A stretch of DNA of 64,000 nucleotides from Boesenbergia rotunda (taxonomy: Eukaryota > Streptophyta > Magnoliopsida > Zingiberales > Zingiberaceae), in the NCBI GenBank assembly GCA_024364735.1, contig JAGFNQ010000712.1, forward strand, positions 172,720-236,719, given 5' to 3'. The translations under genes were made by a program, and so were the position numbers. The notes under the pieces are model-generated. The model had not been told where the DNA came from, did no database searches, and saw only the letters and a list, made by a program, of their open reading frames with translations. Positions 1 through 10,412 of the stretch are shown in pieces (within the stretch, counting starts at the first letter, position 1; every line of letters starts with the position of its first letter).

Positions 1-157
1 ACCTGCACCCCTGTCACAAAACAAACAAGAAAAATGGCAGTACCAGTATACAAAAGATAAAGCAAAATAAAATAGAACCCAATGATATGTCAATAAATAC
101 ACAAGCAAAAATCAAACAAATCAACTAGTTGCTTCCCCGGCAACGGCGCCAAAAATT
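1..157 (-). mobile_element. Start of internal region of a Gypsy LTR retrotransposon, with tRNA-Asp primer-binding site
   Basis: Bases 134-151 match the 3' end of plant tRNA-Asp including its CCA-side bases. On the minus strand this gives the primer-binding site TGGCGCCGTTGCCGGGGA, typical of Athila-type Gypsy elements. It lies directly inside the LTR at 158-2521, so the element runs leftwards out of the window. The clade is inferred from the primer site alone because no coding domain is visible here. Confidence 0.7.
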
Positions 158-2521
158 TGACGAGCCCAAACTATGTGTCACGAATGTGGGCCTCAAATTT
201 AGAATTTATAAATGAATAGCTGGAAACCCTTTTACAACTCAAAAGTATGAAAATGTAATATAGGGGCCACAGGTCGTATTTTTCACGGGGCTAGTTGTCG
301 TGCTTGATTCAAACTTGTAGTTATATGTCGTTTTTGTTTTTGGGTTTCAAATAAGTGATTGAATTTGGATAGCAATTATGAATGAAAATGAAATGAAAAT
401 GAAGGAAAATGAACAATGGAACTAAGCAAGAGATGGCACTTGATATTTCCACCAATGGAAATCGAGTCAAGCTATAGGATGTAACCGAAGTTTGGAAAGC
501 AAACCTAAATTCAAATGCACAGTAAACTCTGATGGAAAGAAATCGAAATTGTGATGGAAGTTATCTGAAGCAAATCAAGCCCAAACAATTGCTATTTATG
601 CCTTTCGGAAATTAAACAAGCTACACATGTTAACTCAAACTAACTACAATTTTTGAAGCCACAATTGCAAAAGAGATTCGAAATGGATGAATGCAGCTTA
701 TTGATTTCAACTCAATCAGATGCCACAAATGACAAGTTAAATTCAGAGTCAATTAGATCCAAAGCATATGGCACACAACTGAGAATTGAAATCGAAATCA
801 GACTTGAGAAGAGAAGTAAAATTCAGAAATGGGAAGTGCAGAAATGGGAACTTGATTTTCAGAATTTCAGCACAAGGTTTGGGCTCAAAACTCAAACAAA
901 CTCAGCTTGATATATTGATCGAAAGACCAGATGAACTAAGCCAAAATGTCTAATGTTTACCTAACAAAAACTTTCCAACAGCAGCTGGAAATCCAGAACA
1001 AAACTTGGTTTGGCAGAAATAAATTGGCACGCAAGAAGTGACTTGATACACAGGAAGAAAGATATGAAACAAGCTGAAACTAAGTGCAACTACTCACTAA
1101 CAAGTAACTTAACTACTTAGACTGAAGAAATAAAACAAATCACAGCAGAAACACATGGAGAAAGGCTGAAAATTGAATGGCACACTAGTTATGAAAGTGG
1201 CACGCAAGAAATTGAGCTAAAGCAAACTAGAATTTGACTTAATCTATCACTAAACAAGTTCCTAGTTAACTTAATTCGAAGATTCAAATCCTAATTAAGC
1301 TCAAACAATTCAGAATTACAAACTAAGTTGCTGAAAATTGGAAATTGCAGAAAACAGGACAGAATTCGACTAAACTGAAATCTACAGCTAAAACAATGGA
1401 ATTAACTAGCTAAACTACTCCTCAACCCCTTCCTCAGCTCGAGAAATTCTTGGTTGTCAATCAAAAACTGGCTTCGAACCCCTAGGCTCAGCAAATCAAT
1501 GGATAATCAATTCTGAAGTCGTTTCTGAACAGAATCTGCGCTTGATGGAATCTTCCATCCGATTCACTTCATCTCGATTGGAGGGGCTGCGATGATGATA
1601 TGGAAAACTTCTGAGCTCACCTGAGAACCCCTACAAGTGGTTCAGAAGCTTTGAAATGGATTGTGGTCGAGAAGAGGATGATCGGACTGAGAACTGCCGG
1701 AACCCCCAAGAAATTCTCTGTTCCAGCGCAAATGAGCAGAATTCTTCAAACAAAGATCACCAAAAACTTGATTCTCGATCTGGAATGGAAGATGAGGTGG
1801 TCACGCCTTCATGGAAGCAAAAATTTTCAAAAACGATGAAGAGAAGATGAAGAACGGCGAAGAACAGTGGGAGCTGGGCTGAAGACGCGACGAGGCTTGG
1901 CTGCGGGCAAAATTTGATTAAATACTTATCATTGGACGGCTCAGATTGCTTTGATGAAATCCAACGGCTGATCTTACTCCGATTTGAGCCAAACTTTTAT
2001 GATGATGATCTGGGGTCAGGATATGCCTTGTGGTAGCTCGGATCCTCCAGATTTGCAACGGATGGTCCAGATCAACTCAATCTGTGAATGGACGCTCTAG
2101 AACCCTCCAAGCTTTGATCCAACGGTTGATTTAGCTCTGATTGGGATGAAACCTTCAGATCTTGATCATAGAGCTTGATCAACCTAACCCTAGCTCGGAT
2201 TGCTTCAGATCGTCCCGGATGGCTCAGATCTAGCCGCTCTTGAATCGGACGGCCCGGATTAATCGTAGGCTTGATAATTCGATCCGGTTCACTTCCGACT
2301 TAAGTTTGACCCAATATGCCCTAGGTCCAAGATCCTTTCTTGCCTACAAAAATATATCAGAAAATTAGTGGCCAAATAATCCAATTTAATGCAAATTTGT
2401 AATTAAGTCCAAAATAAGAGTAAGTTCTATAACCTAGGGCAATTTCACAATTAAACAATAAAAATATAAGTCAAACATGGATTTTAACATCTAAAATAAT
2501 CAACAAAAATGGTACTTATCA
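158..2521 (-). mobile_element. 5' LTR of minus-strand Athila-type Gypsy element
   Basis: The segment begins TGACGAGCCC next to the tRNA-Asp primer site and ends TACTTATCA where Copia LTR sequence resumes, giving TG...CA ends and 2364 bp. It has no credible coding sequence; the short open frames here are low-complexity and unsupported. The element inserted into an older Copia LTR whose remainder starts at 2522. The target duplication cannot be checked because the other end lies outside the window. Confidence 0.65.
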
Positions 2522-3159
2522 ATGGCATGGAGGCAAGCCGAGGGCTTGCGTGCGCATCTGAGGGACGGGAGCCGAAGATGAAGAGGGCGTGAAGGCAACA
2601 GATCGAGACTGCTGTGTGAAGAGTCAACCAGGTCGTGAGGGTCCGAGTGTTGAGTGATTATACTCGGGAACTAAGCCGGGAGGGTTCGAGTGTGAAGAGA
2701 AATGTACTCGGGAAGGGTAACCCTAGGCTTAGGGAAGGACCAGTCGACTACCCCTGGGGCAGTCGACTGGTAACAGTCATATTCAGCCTCGAGCTCTATT
2801 AGGGAGCTCGTTTAAGGCCATTTTTCCTTGGCGAAACCTGCTTGGATAGAGCTGGTTAGTAGCCTCTATTGCTCAAGTAGTGTCCAGAAGTTGTGGTGAG
2901 ATCTCTCCACCCACAAGGAGCTACCAGATCTAGCCGGAGGTGCTCCAGGGAATCATCCACCGAAGGATTAGGGATCGTCCACCTTACGGACTACCGTGGA
3001 GTAGGAGCATCATCTCTGAACCACGTACATCGGTGTGTCGTTCTTATTCGTTAGTTTTTATTTTTATTTAGTATATTCCGCTTGCGCACTAATGATTGTA
3101 GGAAGAAAATCGAAAGAAGCTATTCACCCCCCTCTAGCTTGATGGTCACGGTCCTAACA
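2522..3159 (+). mobile_element. Truncated LTR of Copia family C
   Basis: The sequence is similar to the intact family C LTR at 54837-55755, including the run about a 'ggcatggaggcaagc' segment and the inverted repeat with arms CCAGTCGACT at about 2740-2770. It ends in the C-rich motif ATTCACCCCCCTCTAG followed by CTAACA. Its 5' part was displaced by the Gypsy LTR insertion at 158-2521. Confidence 0.75.
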
Positions 3160-3161
3160 AG

Positions 3162-3174
3162 TGGTATCAGAGCG
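3162..3174 (+). other. Copia primer-binding site (initiator Met tRNA)
   Basis: TGGTATCAGAGCG follows two bases after the LTR end CTAACA. It is the classic plant Copia primer-binding site, complementary to initiator tRNA-Met. Confidence 0.85.
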
Positions 3175-3224
3175 AAGGTCGCTCATCTACGGACTAACCG
3201 CCGAGAGAGCACAAGCTAGAGGAA

Positions 3225-3794
3225 ATGATGATGAAAGATAAGTTGGGTGATGACATCAACATTCCACCGCCTTATGATCATGAAGATTTTGACTATTGAA
3301 GGATGCGAATGGAGACTTGGTTTGGAATGGATTGGGAATGCATGATGGTACTAGAAGAACCCTTCGAAATTCCAAGAGATAAGCATGGGAAAAGACTTGG
3401 ACCTAGATATTGGACTAAAGAGCAACAGAATCAATCAAAGGTCAATGAGAAGGTAATTGCAATATTAATTGATATTTTGCCTAAAAATGTATTTAGTAGT
3501 GTAGGGGAATACGAAAATGCATATGAGCTATGGAACAAGATGGGAGAATTCCATGAGAACTCTACACAAGCTCAATTAGTGGAAGACCCAAAGGAAATAA
3601 ACTCAATGGTCCAAGAAGACAAAGAAGAAGAATTACTCATATCATCAAGTGAAGTGGAAGAAGAAACTGAGAGGTCGTCCACTTCATCAAGGAAAAAGAA
3701 GAGGTCTCCACCTCAAGGATTGAGAGTATGGGTGAACCTTATATCTCTACTTCCATTTCTGATTAAGAGTATGGGTGAACCTTATATACTCTAG
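3225..3794 (+). pseudogene. Broken gag of Copia family C
   Basis: The reading frame from the ATG at 3225 resembles the N-terminal capsid region of the family C Gag at 55822, sharing ETWFGMDW, RYW.KEQQ and a serine/glutamate-rich tract. It has an in-frame TGA at 3297-3299 where the intact copy has Trp, so this is a nonsense mutation. Homology stops near 3725, before the zinc knuckles. The tail contains a short direct repeat (GTATGGGTGAACCTTATA near 3727 and 3769). Nothing of pol follows. This is a dead gag remnant. Confidence 0.75.
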
Positions 3795-3963
3795 TTTTCT
3801 CTCTCCTTGAATTCATTTCTTTTGTAGCATGAAGTGTCAAATCAACATACCATTTTGAGACTTCCTCTCTATGGTTAAAGAATCATTGAGCTACTTTTCT
3901 TCTTGTATTATCAATTAACATGTTTATTGGAAGTTCACATGTATTCTTGAACAAAATATTTAA

Positions 3964-5480
3964 ACTCTACACACAATTAGTGGTTAGCATTCTGTACCTT
4001 CTCCCAGTAAAGTGTGCATTAGCATACCTTTTAGGGTCAATGTTCTGAAGCCACTTATGGGCATCTAGATGTTTTTCATGCATTGAATGCATTATGAGAT
4101 CATATTGGAGTGTTGTGTTTACTAGTGTTGCTGCCCAAAACAAACTTAAAGCTGTTCTACTTTCAGTATCCGTTACCATATTACAAGACATATGGTGACA
4201 ACAAAAATCATGATGGGCGTTTATGTACACTTTCCTAACTGCTGATATAATATCACGATGTCTATCTGATACTATAGTCATTGACTGTTCATCGACAGCA
4301 AAGAACTTCTTTGTATGCTTCAAAAACCACTCCCATGCAGACCCACATTCAACTTCAGCTTATCCCAAAGGCAATTGGGGCAACATTGTCATTACCATCG
4401 ATGGTTGTAGCGATCAACAATACACCCGGATACTTCCCTCTTAGATGTGTGGCATCAATTCCGATAAGTTTACGCAAATAAGACCTGAACACCCTTCGAC
4501 AAACATCAAAAACCCAAAAACACCGTTGAAACTCATTGTTACCATTCATGTATAGTGTCACATAAGTTTCAGGATCCCTAGCTCTTAACTCACGCAAATA
4601 TTATGGAAGATCTCTATATGCCTCATCATAATCTCCAACGACCTTTTTCAACGCTTTCTCCCTGGCTATGTATGCTTTTCTGTATGATATGGTCACTCCA
4701 AACCTAGCTTTAATATCTGAATAATCATACTTGGTTTGTATTGTTCATTATGAAGAAATTGTTGTTCAACAAAAGATGCTACAAATGACGAAGAGCATGC
4801 ATGATGGTTAGCACTTTCCTTAACAGTTCCACATTGGTGTTCCTTTACATATTTTGTAATAGTGAACTCTACTTTCCCCCGGGCAACTACTTTCCATGTA
4901 CCTGGTTGGTTGAAACATACTGCTTTAACTCTATTTTTTTTATGTCAACTGGGTTATATCTCATATGCTTAACCATGGCATGTTTCACAAATACATTCTT
5001 GAATTCTTATCTAGATGGAAAAATCTGTCCCACAAAAAAATCATGCTCATCTTTTGACTATACCTCTCCAATTGACCCAGCTAGCAATCGAGAATTCAAA
5101 ATATAAGGATTATCAGCTATTGAAAGCTCCTCCTCTAAGTCACTGTACTGATCTGGGGAAAATTCATATTGCTAAATTTGTATATCATCGGCTTGGAATT
5201 CTAGCACACTTGTACTGGATTGTAATTCATCTGCATTTCGAATTTCATGATCTTCTTCCTCACTCTAGGTTAGCCTAAAGTATTCAACAAGTCTTGTAGA
5301 AGAATTCAGACACTCATCATCTAGATTACTTGCTTCTTCGTTTAGATCAAATGTCAAATTCCTTATAATTCTATTACCACTATACTCGGAAGATAATAGA
5401 ATATTATTACTGGATATTTCTGCTCGATTCCGCATAACAGCATTATCATCAAGCGTATTCCATACTCTGAGAGAATTTCG
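3964..5480 (-). pseudogene. Degraded MULE (Mutator-like) transposase
   Basis: On the minus strand, pieces of a MURA-type transposase appear in order. A MuDR N-terminal-like stretch (VGQIFPS, FKNVFVKHAMVKHM) lies around 4950-5120. At about 4355-4730 is ISYRKAYIAREKALK, then the DDE-domain core with IGIDATHLRGKYPG and TTIDGNDNVAPIAFGI. At 3967-4330 are WEWFLKHTKKFF and MTIVSDRHRDI. The first two catalytic aspartates are thus visible. A TAA at about 4597, a frameshift near 4350 and a stop at about 3968 break the frame, and the SWIM zinc-finger end is missing. It is a dead DNA transposon, not a host gene. Confidence 0.8.
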
Positions 5481-5593
5481 TCAACAACATTATCATCCCT
5501 GAAAAATAAATTACAGTTAAATTGGGCAAACTTTCAAATTTATAATCAAGTCTTTCAGTTATTCAAAAAACAAACAAGCATCGATACAGATCC

Positions 5594-5622
5594 AATATCA
5601 GGCCCTCCTCAGGGCCTGATAT
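5594..5622. repeat. Perfect short inverted repeat
   Basis: Arms ATATCAGGCCCT and AGGGCCTGATAT flank a 4-base CCTC loop, and related TATCAGGCCTGA words follow. It lies in otherwise featureless DNA (5480-5892) between the MULE remnant and family A. No function is assigned. Confidence 0.6.
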
Positions 5623-5992
5623 GGTATGATATCAGGCCTGAGGTCGTATTCAAGCATGAATTTATCGTAAGGTCAAACAAATTCTGAAAACCCTATTTAT
5701 ATAATGCATGACACTATTAGAGTCCTTCTCCAAACTAAAAATTAGTAGGAAGAGTTGATCATGTACAAAACTAGGTCTGATACCATATCAGAGTAAAACA
5801 TGATCTAGCTGAAATAAACTCTATAAGAACTCTTATACTATTTCTTTTCACCGTATATACAAATTTTAAGTACACAAATCATACGTACATTATGTTGGGG
5901 CAGAAAGCACCCAAGTCAAACCTGTGTTTTGATAATGGCAACAGGGTTCCAAAGTTAAGGTATAATGTTTATCTAACATGTTACTCAAGTGT

Positions 5993-6345
5993 GCAGGCAA
6001 AGCCCTAGCAAAGGACTGCTAGGCACCTGGCGAAGGAATGCCAGGATACAAAGCACTAGCGAAGGACTGCAGGCAAAGCCCTAGCAAAGGACTGCTAGGC
6101 ACCTGGCGAAGGAATGCCAGGATACAAAGCACTAGCGAAGGACTGCTAGGCACCTGGCGAAGGAATGCTAGGATACAAAGACCTAGCGAAGGACAGCTAG
6201 GCACCAGGCGAAGGACAGCTTGGTACTGAAGACCTAGCGAAGGACAGCTAGGCACCAGGCGAAGGACAGCTTGGTATTGAAGACCTGGCGAAGGACAGCT
6301 AGACACCCAGCGAAGGACTGCTGGGCAAAAGTCCAACCGGAGGAG
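5993..6345 (+). repeat. Array of about 13 short hairpins in the family A 5' LTR
   Basis: Units of about 20 bp have six-base arms around a near-constant GAAGGA-type loop, for example CCTAGC/GCTAGG, CCTGGC/GCCAGG, CCAGGC/GCTTGG and CCCAGC/GCTGGG. The array ends in a larger hairpin with arms CCAACCGG and CCGGTTGG around AGGAG. A 76-bp tandem duplication (starts 5993 and 6069) adds three units compared with the 3' LTR. Open frames across the array are artefacts of the repeat. Confidence 0.85.
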
Positions 6346-6940
6346 CCGGTTGGCATCAGGTACATTCTCCCGAGAGGAGTAGGTGAGGACGCGTTCCCAG
6401 TCGAGGGAACAGTAGGCGTCGGTTCGACCTAGGGCTCCATTTTGGGAGGCCCAAAGTCAGAACCAAGACAGCTAAGGCTGTATAAACTTAATACTCTATT
6501 GCTTTGTACTTATTTTGAACTAACCCTGGATGCAGGACCGAAGGAACGAGTGTCTGCAGCTCAGAGAGCCTCAAAGAAGTGAGGCAGCAGCTGACCAGGG
6601 CGCCCGGAGTGTCCCGGGAGCCCCCAAGGTGAACACAAAATAGATGAAGCAAAAGGAGTGCTTCAACAGCTTATCGGCGGGGCGCCCCCGTGCTCCCGGG
6701 CGCCCCACATGCTCCAGGGCGCCCCCAGCGTCCCAGGCGCCCCTAACTCAAGCTAACGAAGCAAGCCAGCGAGAAGCCAACAGGATAAGAGCCTGACCCG
6801 GTCAACCCAGGCGCCCCCAGCGTCCCGGGCGCCCCAGTCAAGATCTGATCCCGAGTTTGAATGGATCAGAGCTGACCGAGAAGAACTCGGATCAGCTGAC
6901 ACGTGGGGGGGCGCCCCCGACGTTCGGGCGCCCCCAGGGA

Positions 6941-6950
6941 CTATAAATAG
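6941..6950 (+). promoter_or_regulatory. LTR TATA box, family A 5' LTR
   Basis: CTATAAATAG lies just 3' of paired GGGCGCCCC motifs. The same arrangement occurs in the 3' LTR (TATA at about 14224) and in the family D LTR (about 62190), which supports a shared promoter layout. Confidence 0.75.
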
Positions 6951-7365
6951 GCCCTCGACCCCAAGGCTTCAAACAACAATTCTTCAAACGCATTCACGCT
7001 CTTCTGCTCCCGCATTCTGCTCCGGAAACCTCCCAACTCGAGATACAAGTGCCGACGACGTCCTTCCGCCCCGAAAATTCAATCTACACCGGACGTCGGT
7101 AACGAAGAGCTGTTTTTAAGTTTACTATACTACTTTTTGTAATATCTCTCTGTAAACTATTTTGCGCACATATAGAATTGCCCATAGTAAACGGTCAACG
7201 ACCGTGGGCCTTGGAGTAGGAGCCGACCGCGACTCCGAACCAAGTAAAAAACTTGGTGTTTGCGTGTGTGTTGATTTAAATTTCCGCTGCGTAATTGCTC
7301 TAACTTTAATCCGAACGTTTTACGATATTCACCCCCCCCTCTATCGTTTCTCTCGATCCAACAAG

Positions 7366-7378
7366 TGGTATCAGAGCG
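7366..7378 (+). other. Primer-binding site of family A (initiator Met tRNA)
   Basis: TGGTATCAGAGCG lies two bases after the LTR terminus, the standard site for priming minus-strand DNA synthesis in plant Copia elements. Confidence 0.9.
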
Positions 7379-7581
7379 GGGAAGCTCAAATTTGGTGCAA
7401 CCACCAGTTTGAGAATTTTTTGGTTTTTTTTAATTACTTTTCTTCTACTTTTTCGAAGTTTTCTAGTTAATCGAGGTTGGTGCAACACCCCTCGATAATT
7501 ATTTCTCTTTATCCCGCACTACTAATCCAAGACCAAGTCTTGGGATATTTTCTTTCCTTTTAGTTTATTTTTTCAGATAAA

Positions 7582-9237
7582 ATGGCCATGCAAGAAGGCT
7601 TCAGCACCGCAAGACCACCTCTCTTCAGTGGGGAGGACTTCTCCTACTGGAAGAGCAGAATGGAGGTCCACCTGAAAACTCAGGTGGACATGTGGATAAT
7701 CATCCAGTCCGGACTGGAGATTCCGAAAAATGCTGAAGGAGTACCTCAAACCTACACTGAGTGGGACACCGCTCTGAAATGGAAAATTGAAGCTGATGCA
7801 AAGGCGACCCAGACTCTCCAATGCGGCTTAACAAAAGAGGAGCTGAACCGGGTGGGTACTTTCAACAGTGTCAAGGAGCTGTGGGGGAAACTGATCGAGC
7901 TGCACGAAGGAACATCAGACACTCGGATCAGCAAGAGGGATCTCCTCCTGAACAAGCTGTATACGATCAAAATGACCGACAACAAAACAGCAGCTCAACT
8001 CCACACCCGAATTCAGGAATTGATGAATGGACTACACACCATCGGTCACAAGGTAGAAAACCGTGACCTAATAAGGTACGCTTTAAATGCTTTCCCAAGA
8101 AACACCTTGTGGGCATCTATGGTAGATGCATACAAGGTCTCAAGGGACCTTTCAAAAATTAAATTAGATGAATTGTTCTCTGAATTAGAATTATATGAAC
8201 AGACTAACTGCAATTTGGCCAAGAAAGGTATTACCTTTATTGCAGGTAAAACTAGAAGGACAACAAAGAAAAAGCCTCAACCTGAACCCGAGTCTAACTC
8301 AGACTCAGACTCAGAAGACGAAGAAGGAGATCGACCTAAGCTGGTCCGACTGGCCCGAAACTACTACAAGGAATTGAAGAACCAAACCAACAAACGGAAA
8401 GTCAGCCGAAGAAAGGATGAACCAGCTAAACCCGCAAACGAAAAGAACAAGCCCAACGTGAGCTGCTACGAGTGCAAGAAGAAGGGTCACTACAAGACGG
8501 AGTGTCCGAACCTAAAGGAGACCAAGAAGAATAGAAGGAAGAAGAAGGCACTTCAAGCAACGTGGGACGAGTCCTCCTCCGAAGAAGAAGAAGAGGTCCC
8601 ACAGTCGAACCTACTCGCACTAACCGCCTCAGAAAAAGTCGAGACCGAATCAGAATCAGAACAGGACGACGGCAGACTGACATTTTCAGAAGACGGCGAA
8701 ATCAAGGTAAGTGGTTTTACTAGAAGTCAGTTAAATGAATTAATCTCTTATCTTTCTCGAGATTTGGCGAAAGCTAAACTCCGAGTCGAATCCCTCCGAC
8801 AGGAAGTAAAACTCCTGAAAGAGGGAGCTGACTCTAGACCCTTAACTGAGAAGGTTCAAGAAGGAACCTCTACTCAAGTTGAAAAACTTGAGAAAGAGAA
8901 CTCCTCCCTAAAAACTCAGGTTAAGGATCTTAGATCAGCGTTAGAACGATTTACTTCTGGTTCCAAGAAACTTGACATGATTCTTGGAAAACAGAAATCG
9001 GTTCTAAATCGATCCGGACTAGGCTACAGAATCAAATCTAGACAAAGATCCTACTTTGCTGTACTGAACCAGTCCAGACCTAAAGTTCAGACATGGGTAC
9101 CCAAACTATACCTGAACAAACAAACTGGATCAAATCAATATTGGATCCCCAAGGACAAGATTCACATCTTGCCAGACCATTATCGTGGCTTTAGTCCAGG
9201 GGGAGCCAAATTGAAAACAATATTTATTGTTAGATAA
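7582..9237 (+). CDS. Gag protein of Copia family A (551 aa)
   Basis: This is a structural capsid/nucleocapsid protein of a Copia retrotransposon. The ATG at 7582 lies 200 bp after the primer site. Residues about 10-210 form a UBN2-like Gag domain (EDFSYWKSRMEVHL, LQCGLTKEELN, ENRDLIRYALNAFPRN). A basic/acidic linker follows, then one CCHC zinc knuckle CYECKKKGHYKTEC at about 294-307, an acidic stretch with WDESSSEEEEE, a coiled coil at about 390-460 and a C-terminal SGLGYR/WVPK region. The long coiled-coil C-terminus is reminiscent of Sirevirus Gags. The frame is intact and ends at TAA, where pol would normally continue from the same frame; no protease motif follows. It probably packages the element's RNA, with enzymes supplied by another element. 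Confidence 0.92.
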   Translation: MAMQEGFSTARPPLFSGEDFSYWKSRMEVHLKTQVDMWIIIQSGLEIPKNAEGVPQTYTEWDTALKWKIEADAKATQTLQCGLTKEELNRVGTFNSVKELWGKLIELHEGTSDTRISKRDLLLNKLYTIKMTDNKTAAQLHTRIQELMNGLHTIGHKVENRDLIRYALNAFPRNTLWASMVDAYKVSRDLSKIKLDELFSELELYEQTNCNLAKKGITFIAGKTRRTTKKKPQPEPESNSDSDSEDEEGDRPKLVRLARNYYKELKNQTNKRKVSRRKDEPAKPANEKNKPNVSCYECKKKGHYKTECPNLKETKKNRRKKKALQATWDESSSEEEEEVPQSNLLALTASEKVETESESEQDDGRLTFSEDGEIKVSGFTRSQLNELISYLSRDLAKAKLRVESLRQEVKLLKEGADSRPLTEKVQEGTSTQVEKLEKENSSLKTQVKDLRSALERFTSGSKKLDMILGKQKSVLNRSGLGYRIKSRQRSYFAVLNQSRPKVQTWVPKLYLNKQTGSNQYWIPKDKIHILPDHYRGFSPGGAKLKTIFIVR

Positions 9238-10020
9238 AATTCAAGTCTTGCTTGCAATTTGCATGATTGATTGTTTACTTAATTTCTGCAATTTACCATG
9301 TTTAGATTTAAGAATGGTTAGTTTAAGGACTGAACCAACTTAACTGAAATTTGACAACATAGTATTGGGTGGAGGTGAGATGATAGTACGTTAGGGAAAC
9401 CAATTCTAATAAGGTCAAGTATTCTCTACTTAGTCTCTTTAGACTGGTGAAACTAGCCGAAGCTACCGATCCAAGACCCAAACTAGTTAGACCAGAATTT
9501 TTCAAAGACTAATTTTGAAAATGAAATTTCATTAAAAGGTTTTGTCAAGGAAAGGGTTGATGATCCAATAAGGCTACGGCCAAAGAAGGCCTAGTGCCTC
9601 GCCAAGACCTGGAAGACAATTTTTGAAATTCAAATTCAAATTATTCTTTGTCAAATTCGAATCTAACACAAATTTTTCAGTTAGTTGTAGATTTAAACAT
9701 TCTTTTCAAAATAAATTCAATTGTTTTCAAAATTAATTAAGTTTTTCAAAATAAATCATGTTTTTCAAAAATTCTTTTATCAAAACTTGTCTCACAAAAC
9801 TTATAAGGCTAACGTGATTGAAAACCCTAGATTGGGTGAGATAGTAAAATTATACTCAATTGAAATTCCTTTATTACCTATATTATGGTTTAATTATGTA
9901 ATTCAACATAGTCAAACCATGGTCAAAGTAGTCAAACTATGGTCAAAGCAGTCAAACCATGGTCAACATAGTCAAACCAATTAAACCATAGTCAAATGAT
10001 GACAAGACAACAAAAATGTC
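9238..10020 (+). other. Non-coding spacer between gag and the second gene of family A
   Basis: This is AT-rich sequence without coding signals. At about 9905-9995 a short repeat of 'gtcaaaccatg'/'gtcaaagtag' type recurs about six times. No protease, integrase or RT motif occurs in any frame. Confidence 0.7.
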
Positions 10021-10310
10021 AATCAATACTCCATCCGGGCGCCCATGACTCCTCGGGCGCCCCCCCCCCCATTACTTGGACTCCTCTCAAAGTAAAAAGC
10101 TGCCCTTGTCCCTTGACCGGGGTGCCCCGAACCTCGCGGGCGCCCCCAGTATCAGTCAAAGCAGCAAAAGCTGCAAAGACCAGGCTGACCGGGGCGCCCG
10201 GGTCACTGCAGACGCCCCCAACCATCACTAGTCACTGCCAAAGGCAGTAGGCTGCTATCCCGGGCGCCCGGGAGCTCCCGGGCGCCCCCAATAAACTGCC
10301 TATAAAAAGG
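10020..10310 (+). promoter_or_regulatory. Putative internal promoter of the second gene in family A
   Basis: The segment has multiple GGGCGCCC-type words, including a perfect 26-bp palindrome at 10262-10287 centred on GGGAGCTCCC. These are followed by a TATA box TATAAAAAGG at 10301-10310 and a pyrimidine-rich, leader-like stretch. The layout copies that of the LTR promoters (GC palindromes just upstream of TATA), but the downstream leader differs. It lies about 110 bp before the first ATG of the spliced gene. Promoter activity is inferred. Confidence 0.6.
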
Positions 10311-10412
10311 CACCCAAACTCCCTCTTCTTCCCACACCAAAAACCATCCTCCTTCCTCACTTCCTTCCTTCCAAAGAGATCAAGTGACACTTATGCTTCC
10401 TCAATCTCAACC

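Larger units (their letters stand above)
5893..7363 (+). repeat. Family A 5' LTR
   Basis: This 1471-bp LTR starts TGTTGGGGCAG and ends CGATCCAACA. It contains a hairpin array (about 5993-6345), several GGGCGCCC-type GC palindromes (about 6600-6935), a TATA box CTATAAATAG at 6941 and the C-rich terminal motif ATTCACCCCCCCCTCTA shared with the other Copia families here. Transcription should start near 6970. Confidence 0.92.

Noticed and set aside
6019..6336. Repetitive open frames in the family A LTR hairpin arrays (also 13345-13620)
   Set aside because: They are the translation of tandem hairpin units, on both strands, with no start context or conservation.
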